The position numbers and the translations under genes were made by a program. Of a DNA stretch of 64,000 nucleotides, positions 19,618 through 31,052 are shown in pieces. The DNA comes from Podospora bellae-mahoneyi (lineage: Eukaryota; Ascomycota; Sordariomycetes; Sordariales; Podosporaceae): the NCBI RefSeq assembly GCF_035222275.1, contig NW_026946359.1:124001-188000 (forward strand), given 5' to 3'. Every line of letters starts with the position of its first letter. Positions within the stretch are counted from its first letter, which is position 1. Under the pieces are notes generated by a model, which had not been told where the DNA came from, searched no databases, and worked only from the letters and a program-made list of their open reading frames with translations.

Positions 19618-21843
19618 TTATGCTGATATCAACGTGCTCGCATTGTGCAAGGACGACTCCGTGCGTTCCGTCGAATCTGGCGCCCGGCCATCAGTACCGT
19701 GACTACCTATAAGAGCCTGGTATACTGGAATCATATCCTTATGATATTTTGCCAATGGATTGAGGATCACCTCTATGGTTTGAAGTTCAGAGTGTAGCCA
19801 GGCCTTGGTCATACCATGAAGGTCTTGGAGGCTGAAAGATAACCGATGAACAAAATTTGGGTGATGGTTCTGTCTCAGGCCAGTAAACCAGATCCAAGGG
19901 GGAAACACGTCCTGATTTGCACTTCTTTTTGTGCCTCCGAACCCATCCTCGCTTCCAAAGAGGATTCCATCACAGCTTGCTAGGAGTCGGTAGGTGTTGG
20001 TAGCATCATTCGCCCGTCTCAGAAGGAGGATCTGGGGCCATTTACTCTTCCTCCCGAACGCAGTGAGGTATAAAGTATCCCTCCCAGGAAGGACGAAGCG
20101 GTCGAGGCGATGTCGACTGGTGAGCCACAAGTTGAGCCGGCCAACCTTGAATTCGAAGATAAAAGACGGTATCCCCGCGCATTTTCTCTGATAGCTATGG
20201 ATGAGGCTCGGGCGTGTCTGCAAGGTACACAAGCGTGTCATGTTTGCATGGAGATTGCCGTTCAAGCGATCAATCGCAAAATTGAAGTATTCATCCTTCG
20301 CACCCATTTTCCCTCGTTCCAGTAATTCTCTGACAGCCTAGAAATGGACACGCGACGAGCCATTTCTAACTCCACGATCGTTTGAGGCTCTAATAGAATT
20401 GTAGCCATATTAGGGAGTTCTGAAGCGTTCCAAGTTGTCTTCTTACGTTCACGCAGGTGCTCGATCAGGGAACGATATGAATTAGCATGGCCTTGATCCG
20501 TATCATGATGATATTGATCGAAGTATTCCGGCTCCACTACAATGCTCCATTGGCTCCAATCTCTCCAGTCTGGTACCCAAGATGGGAGAGAATGGGAGCT
20601 GCCGGAAACCCCAGAACCAAAATCAAGGAGGCTGTAGAGCCGTTCGCGAATGATTAGGTTAGCACACAGGCCGATGAAAACATGTTGGCATGAGAGCGTG
20701 TAATCTGCCCGGAAGTCAACGTTCTGCAAAATACCGGTGAGTCCGAAAATACGGTCACGAGGATCTGCACACTTAGCATATCGAGTGAGCCGTAACAGTT
20801 CCCTGATCCCGAGATTGCTAGTTGACAGACCCGCGCTCGCAATCTGAGTCATCCACAGCGCCTTATTGTGCTCTTTCAGCTTGCTCGGCCAGTCAACACC
20901 CTTCAAGCATTTGCGAACTTGTGTTGAAGTTCGATCAGCCCAAAAGTCGATATTTTCAACCCTGATCACGACACGAGAAGCAAGGACCAAGTGCTGCACA
21001 ACCCAAAGCCGGCTGAAATACCGCTTTCGAAGTAAGGAGGCAGTGCCATGGCGAAAGACTGGCTGACCGTCTAAATCATGTTTGTGCTGCAAATTGTCGA
21101 TTGATTCCAGGGTCATGCGCCTCGGATACCGGCCAGGGGGCAGAAGCGGAGCGATATCAGGTCCGAGATATACAACCACCTGCAAACATCGACGGTAGAT
21201 ACGCCCCATCATCTCGACATGTTTGCTGCGTTCGTCATCGTTTTGTTGGTTGATCCAGATAGCGTCCATCTAAATCAGTGGGATCCCTCGTCGTGGACGC
21301 AAAACCCGGAGAAGCTCGCAGCAATTGCGCGTTTGAAAGCTGATATCCCAGTACGGCCCGATAAACACTGGATGCTTTTTGGTGTTGTCATCATCTTCAC
21401 CGCCCCAGGTATATGACACCGCTTCGTATTCGGACAGTTATCCACTGAATGTTTTTCGAGATTAAGATGAACCGAGTGTACATGGTTGAAGCTGCTGGTG
21501 ATGCAAGCCAGGCGAAACTCCTCATGTCCCAGGTTATCCGGATACACGAACGACTCGGGTGGGCTTTCTGGGCCGTTGACCTCCTTGACAGTCTCCTCTT
21601 GTTCCCAATTAACCTAGTTCGTGACCCTTCCACAATATGAGGGACCGTAAGCGGCCACCAGAGGTCCATTTCACCCTTGGGCTCATCAGGCGGAGGTGCC
21701 GGAAAGGGATTGTAGTCCTTTTGCTCGCTCAGGAGCTTTTCCAGATCGGGCGTGGGACAACATGAGCGACAAGATGGGAGTGAAGTCGTTGCGTCCACGA
21801 CAATATCAGGGTTTTGACAGTCGAGAAGATGCCAACGCGTCAT
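19618..21843 (-). pseudogene. Decayed HET-domain gene
   Basis: The frame opens with an ATG at 21843, then proline-rich residues and GEMDLWWP. HET motifs follow in pieces: YEAVSYTWGGEDD, then LLRVLRPRRGIPLI-stop-MDAIWINQQNDDE, then RYFSRLWVVQHLVLASR and CADPRDRIFGLTGI. The stop (TAG, about 21270) replaces the Trp expected in the IWMDAIWIN context, so TGG to TAG, a C-to-T change on the plus strand in CpA context. Frames also change near 21610, near 21430 (within the DNCPEYEAV region) and near 20320. The final frame 20307-19618 reads on without HET signature. The gene is therefore broken in at least four places. It resembles the intact HET genes at 0.7-6.7 kb in type only. Confidence 0.8.
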
Positions 21844-22069
21844 GATGGGTTTTGATTGTTGATGACAGCAAGCTCTTCGAATAATTCGTGAAGATGAAGA
21901 AATGGTGTGGGGGGGCGGGCGAAGGCCTTGGTGTTGGGTGACCGGGTCGATCGATCGGTCAGGCCAAAACTGTATAGGCCTAGCGCTTGCGCACGGTCAA
22001 ATTTATATCCACTTAGTGGAAGCGGTATGTTGATAACAAAATTGGTACTGTGAGACATCTGAATCAGAA

Positions 22070-22292
22070 CCCCACCAGAGTCTTCAAGAATGGCCTCAAC
22101 GATAGAAATGGATCTTCGAAGTTTCCATTTTGAAAATTAAGATAGCTTCAAAGTTTACTAACTACCTATCTATCATTGAATATTTACTAGTGAAAGCCAT
22201 CTGCCTATCTTGTGATGCCTCTCAACTATCCTTGAACATCAGGTCAGGTAGCTGACCCGGTCAGCAACCCCAACCCTTTGTCCACAACGTGC
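22070..22292. repeat. Degenerate copy of the 22-bp-period TIR element family
   Basis: Interior units resembling CCTCTCAACTATCCTTGAA and the end sequence TTTGTCCACAACGTGCCCA are shared with the element at 47896-48201. The opposite terminal repeat is not recognisable, so the left boundary is a guess. The recognisable end lies 4 bp from the stop codon (22297-22299) of the next gene. Confidence 0.45.
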
Positions 22293-22296
22293 CCAA

Positions 22297-25107
22297 CTAA
22301 AGTCCCTTAAATGCAAAAGTAGTCCTTTTTCCTTTGCCGAATTCGAAGATAGACTCCGCACGAAGAGGAAATGACGCGTTCGACCCCGTCTTGCCAGCCT
22401 TAACTTGTTTCTCGGCCGCAGACTTGCCATCCGATTTCTCACGAGACTTGACATAGGCGTCAGCTGGAGGGAGCCTAACCTTGATATTCTTCAAGCTCTT
22501 CGATGGGGGAGCAGGTATAACGGTAGATTTTGAGGGTGGTGGATTCGGTGACGAATCTCCATTCTCAGAAGGGGGGCTGTTCATCAGCTTCGACATGTTG
22601 GTGTCAAACTCCAAGCCAAGCGTGTCTCGGAAGAACGCCATGAGATTCGCCCGATGAACTGGTTGGAGACGATTGAAGACGGGAACCCAAGCGTGTGCTA
22701 CCATTGCCATTGTGACCTTATCTGAAGCTTGTCGGTATTCCCACTTGGGAGGCACTGGCCGGCCCTTGGTCTCAAGCTGAGGGGTACAAAGCAGGCCCGG
22801 ATTTTCATCAAACCAGGTACGAATGAATTTTGCTGTAGCAGCATTTTGTTGCCGTTGGATGCGGTCGTAGATATTCACCACAGCTAATGTAACGGATATC
22901 TGGCCCGGACGCGCATCTTTGCGCATCCAAGTCTTGAGGGCGGCAAGAGACAATCGAATATCATCCGCGTGTATCACCCCGAAATGGGCTGCGAACAATT
23001 TCCACTGCGAGCATAACTCTTCGTCATTCTTGTCTAGTGGTTTTTCAAGCTTCAGAAAAGGTAACGCCTTGCAAAGATCACCAAAAAGGCCAGGGAAGGT
23101 TGAAAGCAGCGACGGTAGCGGAAGGATCGTCTCGGAGAGTGGAAAGCCCATCCCATTTGTGCAGACAATTTGCATCTTTTTGAGCGCTGTTTTTATGTCA
23201 GGTTTTCTGTTCCATCTGCCTGGATCTTCTCGATACACTTGATAGAGCCACTCCAATACCCGCCCTGGCCAGCGTTGAGCGAGAGCGAGGAACGGTAGAC
23301 TAACAGCAACATCCTGAGACTGGCGAGTGAAGATTCGTAACCCTTTGTGAAGACCGACTACTTGAAGCAGGAAGTCCACCCAAGTCATTTTGAATTTGAT
23401 GTTGTTAAGTAGTCTGGGTGAATCCCGAAGATAACTCTCGTGCAGAAACGAGAGGGTTGATTCGATGTCGGCGATGCCTTCTTGACCGCTAAGCGAGGCG
23501 AGGGCGCCGGTCCCGAGCCAGGAAGCCGAGGAAAGATATATCATCTCCTTCTTCGGTCTCTTGGGACAACAATTGCGGTCAAATACCACGAGGTCACGAT
23601 CCCTGGTTCTTTCCAACTTCCCCATCTGAAGCATCTCGTAGATGAAACGCAAACTCCCGAGTGAGGTAGCGATCTGCGATTGCTTGTCACCTTGCGGTTT
23701 CCATAAAGAATGATGGAGCAAGATTATCTCCTCAATCTTGACTGGATCTGCAATGCTAACCCCTAGAGAGGCATAGAGCGCACGATTGTCCCGATCAGCG
23801 CATGCCTTGGGGTCCAGTTTGACGATTGGAAGACCATCAGGTAGAGGAACACCACTAATTTCTGGGAAGTAGATGGTTCCCGGTGACCCATTCCAGTTGC
23901 TAAGGGCTCTATCAACGCCGCCTGGGACGAGTGAGAGCAGAGCGAGCACACCGGCTGTCAAGTCGCGACCGAAGACTCGTGATGTCCAGGAGCTCAGCCG
24001 ATTATGCCAGCTGCTGTCCTTGTTCTTCACAAAGCCAGGCCAATCCTTACTGTTAGCCAACACTCGCACCCGAAGAATCATGTCCTCGGTCGTTACTCGC
24101 TGAAGCCCATAGAACCTGAGGATTTCTCGATCCTGGCTCTTGTATTGTAAAGAAAGATAGCGTTGTTTGTCATCAGCGGCTGGAAAGAGAGGGTTTCCAT
24201 GATCATCCAGTTGACTATCCGCATACGCAAACAGCTCAGGGATTGTGGAGTGAGCCTCCTCCCTGTCCAAGAGTAGAGGGACGGACGATAAGCAGGTCGC
24301 TATCAGCGAAGGGCTTCCGTCTGCAAACAACCTGTCGGGAAGATATCGCATCCACGTATACTTGAGCGCAGGCACGGCTGTAACCGTATTTAGGCAGTCT
24401 GCAATGGCGCGCGCGAGCAGCTCATGGAGTCGGTGGTCTCCCGAGAGATGAGTGTCCCAACTGTCCACATGAAGGATGAACTAAACAATGAGTTAAAGTC
24501 AATAAGCGATCATCAGAACAAGGCCACTCGGCAAATTATGACGCACCTTGTACGGCCCTAGCTTCCTGCTCATGAAACAATATCTCTGTTGCCTTTCAAC
24601 CAGAGGGTTTCCGGCTTTGTCAATGGGAAAGGCAACGGCAATAGGCTTTGCCCCCAACCACTTAGCAACCCCGTATCTTCCAGCGCAGGTCCATTTTGAG
24701 GGCCCTTTTAAGTTGTCCGCCGTTTCCACAATAGACAACCCATCACCAGTTATACTGACTTGCGCTTGTCTTCTCCACTTCAATGTCCCGCTGTCATGAT
24801 AAACAGCAATGTCATACGACTTGATATTTTCCAGAAACAGCAGTCCCTTTGGATCCAAAGTTTGCAGAACAGCCTCCATGTATAGTCGTTCATTGTCGGC
24901 TTTGTCTTTGGTGTTAGAAAATCGGAGAGGGTCCCAGCTCGAAAGACTGCCGCCATCGGTGTCACACTGAACATGAAGGCCGTCCTTGCGCAGGCGAATG
25001 GAAACGTGTGGAGGCCGGTCGAGTGGGTAGGAGCACTGATTTAGGCGTTGATCTAGCATACGAAATCGCGTGCTTATTCCGTCTGGGTTCAAAACTATCG
25101 ACCCCAT
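22297..25107 (-). CDS. Large protein resembling the C-terminal part of fungal sacsin/HSP90-like ATPase proteins; N-terminal domain absent
   Basis: Exon 1 is 25107-24547 and exon 2 24480-22297 (intron 66 nt, GTGCGT donor, TTTAG acceptor), giving 914 aa from the ATG at 25107. The order of motifs (YGLQRVTTEDMILRVRVLA, IYFPEISGVPLPDGLPIVKLDP, RALYASLGVSIADPVKIEEIIL) is one I associate with very large fungal proteins whose N-terminus carries a histidine-kinase/HSP90-like ATPase module. No ATPase motif (GxxGxGxKS type) is present here. Upstream DNA holds only short frames, so the gene is 5'-truncated or starts newly at this ATG. The C-terminal 110 residues are disordered, basic and Ser/Pro-rich. 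The frame itself is intact over 2.7 kb, which argues for recent truncation or continuing use. Confidence 0.65.
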
Positions 25108-25590
25108 GGTTCTCGGCCAATGTTGGTTCGCAGAAATATGATCAGCAGAAGATCTCACTGATTTTCATGTATTGAAGAGATCGAGCTGTAAAATATCCAT
25201 GAAGATTTTCAACTCGTGTTTATCTGCCAGTAAGCGCCGGATCTGTTGCCCGGCGGCTAACAGATGAGTGCTGCGACGCTTGGCCGAGTTGAAACAATGC
25301 AATTCTTTCACGGGGATGTGTTGAAACACACGCCCAAATCCTTTCACCAATAAGATTGGGAAATAGATGAAACTGGGACGAGCGTAAGCGATTCAACCAG
25401 TGCAATCACGACCCTGTTGGTACAATTGCTGCACCACGTTGAGTGAAGTTGGAAAGCTTGCCAAGGCTCTATGCCAACACTCGAAACAAAGATTCCTGGT
25501 CTACTGCTACCGTAGTATTACTATTCTAAACATTTTCCCGTTGAGATCCATCCTCCTTGGGCCGCATGCGATTGAGGGCGTTCCAGACGA
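25108..25590. other. Gap with short coding-like frames on the minus strand
   Basis: Two overlapping minus-strand frames are present. One (25350-25165) reads VFQHIPVKELHCFNSAKRRS; the other (25405-25220) includes LIGERIWACVSTHPRERIALF. They could be remnants of the missing 5' part of the gene ending at 25107. Neither is recognisable. Confidence 0.3.
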
Positions 25591-26997
25591 CTATCTCTCT
25601 TCTACAACCTCACCAGTCGCAAGAAGGCGCTTGCCCTCTGGAAGCGGGAGGTGTGCGGTTGGGGGTCGCTGCCTAAGTATGTGACTTAGTTTCTGCTCAT
25701 AACTTGACTCGCTGGCGCAGAAGGATTTAGACAGACACATACCACTTGATGAAAGGCTCACCCCTCTTGATCATTTCTGACCGCAACTGTGATGCCCTCC
25801 TTGTCACACTTCCGACGAATTCGGCCAGCGGGAATTCAGGCAACCCCGGCCAGTCGATGAAATCCGGCGCCTGCTTGTAGAAGGTGATTTCGTTTTCGTT
25901 CTTCTTCCGAGCATTAACCCAGTCTTCAAGAATGCGCCGGTACTCAGAGACGGCCACACCCTCCTCAAGGCCCACATCGGGATGTTTCTCCCACTCTTCT
26001 TGACCAAGCACCATAGAAATGTCAAGATCTTCCAGCTCAGTCTCTTCACGATAGGAAATGTCGCGTGTGATGATCTCGTAAAGGGCAAAGACGGCAAGCT
26101 TCACGTCGTTGCGGTCTTCGTCGTAGCCGAACGTGTCAAGGTGGTCCTTGTCACCCTCCCAGCCGAGCTTGGCGCCCATGTTGAAGTCAAAGACTTTCAA
26201 GTCGTCTGTCTCAGGGTCGATGAGGAGGTTCCATGTGCAGATGTCGCCATGGACGATGCCTAACCTGAGATTGAGGTAGTCGATAGTCTGTAGCTTGTGG
26301 GTTAGTGGCTGGACTTGACGGATAGTTTAATATGTGAACTGACCGAAATGAGCTGCTTAAGGTGCTTGAGCTTAAAGACCCGGCTGACATTGTCCAGAAT
26401 AGTGCCCCCGGCAATGAAATGTGTCGTAAATCCCACGACCTTTTCTGGCCCATCAGGGGTGGCTGAATCAACGACAAGACGATCGATAGGAACGATGTTT
26501 GGATGTGAAGGGATTCTCAAGGTGCAGTTCATCTCATGCCAGAACATGGGAATGTTGCCTTCGTTGATGTAGTATTTGAACACGACATGCTTCGTCTCGC
26601 CAGGCGTGGGTTCGTATGTGACGTGGTCTGCCTGAACTCCAAGCCTTTCAATCTCAGTGAGCTCTGAGTGATGAACTTTTGGCACTTCAGATGGGAGATC
26701 TGTTAGTGAAGGATAGAAAGGAATGAGTGTGTTGTCATCGTCAACAGCCGTGGAGGAAGACAGCAGCTCAAAGTCATTCGAGACCTTGATCTTGACAACA
26801 TCGGCCGGAAGGTCGTCGATGAGCTCTACAAGAGCCTCAAAAATGAAGTCTTCATCTTTCTTCTCAGTAGTGGAAACTGTGATGGTGCGCCGCTGGTCCC
26901 AGTCGATGACATTGTGGTAGTGGCCACTGACAGGATTCCAACTGTCAAAATTCGACTTGAATCGTGAGTCGAGAAGATACTCTTCAAAGTAGCCCAT
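25591..26997 (-). CDS. Protein-kinase-like protein, 426 aa, 3 exons
   Basis: Exons 26997-26344, 26287-25743 and 25672-25591; introns of 56 and 70 nt. The catalytic loop is VHGDICTWNLL (His231, Asp233, Asn238) and the magnesium-binding motif is VFDFNMG (Asp252). Upstream, VVFKYY supplies a candidate ATP-site Lys and the Glu lies in the WHEMNCTLRIPSHPNI segment. HGD in place of HRD is common in fungal kinase-like families. The first 120 residues have no known domain. The short last exon completes the protein with PPTAHLPLPEGKRLLATGE, an ending I have met in related fungal kinases. Without this splice the frame would stop four residues after the donor. The gene diverges from the small basic protein at 27207. 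Confidence 0.8.
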
Positions 26998-27206
26998 GTT
27001 GGATAGCACCGATATCAAAAGATAAGAGAAATAGAATTGATGGAAGGCGAGAAAGTGAGGATACACTTCAGTCGCCAACTAAGCGCGGGTATCAAACAGT
27101 AATAGCTGGGCTGTGAGGTAGGTGATGCTTCCAGGCGGCACGTGCTTAAACCCCGCTCCACGCCCATCGCATTACTGCCGCCGCAACTGAGACTTGCGAG
27201 TCCAAG
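26998..27206. promoter_or_regulatory. 209-bp bidirectional promoter
   Basis: It separates the ATG of the minus-strand kinase-like gene (26997) from the ATG of the plus-strand basic protein (27207). No specific element was recognised. Confidence 0.4.
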
Positions 27207-27802
27207 ATGGGAGGAGATTTCGCCATTCAGCACCACCGGGCTTTCCTCCAGTGCACCAGGCCCAACTCCAACCAGTACGAGTACGGCACCGTCGTGGCTC
27301 GCTACCGCTACGATGCTGCCCGCCACAAGGTCTGGCTTGAGGGAGGTCAGTAACAATCTATCTTTCCCCGCCATCACCTACCAAGATGCTAACATCCCCT
27401 TCAGAGACCACCACCGTCAGCTCCAAGCGCAAGTTGAAGCGCAAGGATGTCGCCTACACCAACTCAGGCAGACCCATCTCCAAGAGCAAGGCCGCCAAAA
27501 CCGCGTCTGGCCGCATCGTCAAGAAGGGAGCCACCAAGAAGTCCACCGGCACCACCGAGGCCAAGTCGTATAAGGTCTCTGGCCTTCCCGACCCCAAGGT
27601 CCTGGCTAAGCGCCCCCCTCCTAAGCTTCCTGCTGGCGGCTTCAAGAAGCCCACTGCAAGGATTACCCCCAAGCCTTTTGCTGTTGCACCAAAGCCCGCA
27701 CCGAAGCCCCTCGCTCCCGTTGCTGGAAACGTTGTCAAGAAGCCGCTTGCTCCGGTTTCCGGAAATGTTGTCAAGAAGGCGCCCGCTCCCGGCAAGCGCT
27801 AA
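27207..27802 (+). CDS. Small Lys/Pro-rich basic protein, 178 aa, 2 exons
   Basis: Exon 1 is 27207-27345 and exon 2 27405-27802; the 59-nt intron has a GTCAGT donor, a GCTAAC branch site and a CTTCAG acceptor. The N-terminal 50 residues look folded (FLQCTRPNSNQYEYGTVVARYRYD). The rest is basic and Ala/Pro-rich, with repeats near the end (PLAPVAGNVVKK, PLAPVSGNVVKK, APAPGKR), a composition like nucleic-acid-binding or nucleolar proteins. I do not recognise a family. The codons favour C-ending triplets, suggesting good expression. Confidence 0.8.
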
Positions 27803-28180
27803 GGGAAGTTGATGATGCCTCTTCATGTTTGGAGTTTTTTGGTTGAAATATGGGAATATGACATCGGACGTATTGGGATACACTCTTGGAAGTTTTGGGA
27901 TAGATAGATAGTTACTGTCGCTGGTCGGCTGGCGTTCTGGTGGGACTGGCTTGGCCTTGGGTAACCTGTCAGGCGGCGCTGGCGTTCTGGATAATACACA
28001 ACACACCCATTCACATAATCCTGCCTTACATTTAACAGTGAGCGTATATTGTGCCAATTGAATATGGATGGAGTAATGGTCCAGTGACCCCTGAGCCCCT
28101 ATTTTCACGGCTCCACTTGTGTAAACAAAGGTATCCCAGTGGAATTCTGTGATCGGAACCAAGGACAATCTGAACCAGTG
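27803..28180. other. Convergent 3' intergenic region
   Basis: Between the stop codons of two convergent genes. No gene is seen. Confidence 0.5.
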
Positions 28181-29256
28181 TCACCTGCGAGCTTTTCGGA
28201 GTACTTGGAGCTGATGTAGGGGGCTCTGTTGACCTGAGCTAGGTGACCAGGTGGGCATCTCAGTGGAGTCACTTAAAGTTGGCGATGACGGCTGTGATGA
28301 GTGCGGAGATACTTTTCCGTAACTCTGTTGTTTTTTGTGATTACCATGAGAGCTTGGGCGCCGTGATCGATGGCTAGAATGTACGTCGAGATTCTTGGGA
28401 ATTTTGTAGCCAGGTGGCGGAGCAGTGTTGGGGACTACACCCCTTTTGATCGTCTCGTCAGCAAGAAATGCCAGAACGGCGTTCTGATTGAACATGTGCC
28501 TGTCTTCCAAATCACCTGCTGTGGTGAAGCCGCTACGGCGTCGATCTTGAAGATCATGTATCATGTCAATAACTTGAGACATATCATGCTTGATTTCTCG
28601 GCTGTTGACCGGTACTCTTTGTCAATAATGCGATTCTCACTCATGTAAGCGTAGATACTTAGGTAGACAATCATGTGCTTACATTTCGGTCATGATGAGC
28701 GTCATCTCCTCCGTCGGCTTCGCTTTGGGGAAGGCACCAATCCCTTCAAGTCGCCTTTCCTCCCTTGATCGTCTTTCATAAAATGACTCTAATTTCAAGG
28801 TGCTTTGATTCAACACCAGGTTTGACTTTAGGGTCTCCATGAAAGGTAGAAGTGCAATGAAGTCGGGCTTTAGCCGGTGCCATTTGTAGTTGACTTTCAA
28901 CTGTAAACTACTCGGAAGTCTCGCAGTCCTGTCCATGAGTTCCAACACCTTGCGTTTGATCCCTTCAGCAAGGCGGTTGATACCATCGAGAAACCTGTTC
29001 TTTCTCAAGTACCTAAGTTTATAGCGGCAGTGCAAGAAGACTCATCTCGTGGCAATCGTTACTTAAGAGAGATACGGACGGACTGGATTGCAGTGAAGCA
29101 TGTCTTCAACAGCAGACGGTAGCTGCTAATCTCTTCCTCCACTACTTCCGGAGCCTCGGTGCTGATTTCAATCATCAGTTCTGCGGGTTTGTAAACGGTC
29201 GAACAAGTTTTGGCGGGAGAGTCTGCCGCAACGACCAAGCCAACTACCTCGGCCAT
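28181..29256 (-). CDS. Unknown protein with helical N-terminal domain, 319 aa, 3 exons
   Basis: Exons 29256-29063, 29012-28683 and 28616-28181; introns of 50 and 66 nt, both needed to keep the frame. Residues 1-200 are predicted mostly helical (VVEEEISSYRLLLKTCFTAIQSV; FLDGINRLAEGIKRKVLELMDRTARL; SFYERRSREERRLEGIG). This recalls the N-terminal helical regions of fungal STAND proteins, but no NTPase domain follows. The C-terminal 90 residues are disordered (Ser, His, Pro, Gln). It could be a stand-alone adaptor-like protein or an unrelated family; I do not recognise it. Confidence 0.7.
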
Positions 29257-29444
29257 GGTGATAAGAGCCGAGAGATATAATCAACATCTAAGCCGATCCG
29301 CTAACGGACTGATTTGTCCACCTCCCTCATGGCTCGAAGCATATACACTGACATGTTTGTACAAGACCTCGGTATTTCGGCATGTGACGAACACATCTAC
29401 TAGTATCGACACAGACATAGACAAATACCCCAGAAATCGGGGCA

Positions 29445-31052
29445 TCAAACAAACCCCCCAACAGTAATATATACAACCGTCACCACAACCATCACGACCG
29501 ACAGCCCAGCCCGCCCGTCACCTCTCACCACCGCCGCCGCCCCCGCCGTCGACGAAGACGACGTCTCGCTCGGATTATCGGCCCCTACTTCCGAAGTCGC
29601 CACCGAGATGCCGGGCCCCATGGTATTCCCATACGAATACGTAAAATAATCGTTGCAGTCCTTCCCCTCAAAGCAGGTATGCGTCTTGTGGAAGACGGTC
29701 CACGAGAAAGTCTGCGCCGCCGCGTAGATCGTGTTGTGCGCCGCGTCCCAGACGGCCGTCGAGGCGCCGTCGTACGTCCTGCCGTCCGACCCCCCCTCAG
29801 CCGCATTGCTGTACAGCCCCATGGTCAGAGTCTGGCCGCTGAACTGCGCGACGCGCGACGCGGCGCAGAACGGTGGCAGTCTCTCGCTGCTCACCGTGTG
29901 CGTCGTCCCGTCGTATACCGTCGTGTACGTCCACCCGGGCGACGTATGGGTAAAGGAGACATCGCCAAAGGCCGACGGGCAGCACGTCACCCGGGACGCC
30001 TCGACCTCGTAGCTGAAGGTCTTGTCGTTGAACGGGCGGTACGACGTTGAATTTGCCGTCGTGTACCCGACGGGGCAGGCAGTGTAGTAGGCGGGTGTCC
30101 CGCTGACCACGGTGGACGGGCCCGGGTAGCACGCCGCCTTGGTGAAATCCGGGTCGCCGGCAACCGTGTGCGTGCACTGCAGCCAGGGGGGCACACTGGG
30201 CTCTCTGGTGAGGGAGCATCGGCCTGAAACCAGCCACACGTTGGACTCTGCGAGACAAGAGGCGGCGGGCGTGAACTGCGTGACGGCTGACGAGGGAGGC
30301 GGGATGTACGTGCCGACTGGGGCGCGCGTCGGGCGCGGTTCGATCGGGTTGCTGTTCATTACACAGTGACTGTCGCCGAAGCACGTCGACGTCGTGCCAG
30401 GCCTGCCCGTGTAGAGGTACTTTTGGATCATGGCAGGGGTCACAAGGATGAAGTCATTGTCGTAGTCCCATGCCACCTCGGTGGTGGTGGTTGTAGAGGA
30501 GGTTGAAACGGTCAAGGTCACCTTCTGGCCCGAGAGATCCTTGACAGAAGCGGCCTTGCAAAAGACATTCAAGGTCCGATGTGTCACGGGGTAAGTAGTA
30601 CCGTCAATGACACTGGGGATGGCGGTCGGGTCGGTGTTGGCTGGGGTAAAGTCATAGGCGCTGCATCTCAGTCAGCTATCACCGCGCCAGCAGGAAGTCG
30701 TGTATACTCACGTAGGGCAGCAGGCCGTTTCTTCGCGCGTGATGCCTTGGTAGATTTCTGTCCTCGTCGTTGCGCCCGTCATGCCCTCCGGGCAGGCACT
30801 ATATGCGGTCTCGCTGGCAATGGTGCTGCCAGTGGTGATCCAGTTGTCCTGGTAGCATAGATCATCCCAGTTCGCTGGGCGGCCTAGTCGCGTGACATGG
30901 CAGTCGGGGAGAGTGACGACCTCGGTCGGTCGCGATGAGAATGGCGTGTAGAAGGTATTGCACGCATACGAATTCTCAAGCCATAGGTTCGACGGCGCAA
31001 AGCATGTCGGGTCTGGGCGAAAATTTGTTGTGACACTGGGTATAGCCGCCAT
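29445..31052 (-). CDS. Cys-rich, probably surface-anchored protein, 518 aa, 2 exons
   Basis: Exon 1 is 31052-30712 and exon 2 30660-29445; the 51-nt intron has a GTGAGT donor and a GATGCAG acceptor. The protein contains repeated Cys modules typical of a fungal surface-protein class: C-x-ApSNLWLENS-x-C, then YSACPEGMTGA, then ETACCPT; later again CLAESNVWLVSGRC, YTACPVGYTTA and VTCCPSAFGD. That suggests an internal duplication. The C-terminus has a Ser/Thr-rich stalk (SETSSSSTAG) followed by a hydrophobic end (AGLSVVMVVVTVVYITVGGFV), as in GPI- or tail-anchored proteins. No convincing N-terminal signal peptide is visible from this ATG, which is odd for such a protein; an unseen upstream exon is possible. 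Confidence 0.75.

Noticed and set aside
21840-22058. 72-codon minus-strand frame ending at the HET relic start
   Set aside because: The stop overlaps the relic's ATG and no splice site joins them; most likely leader sequence.
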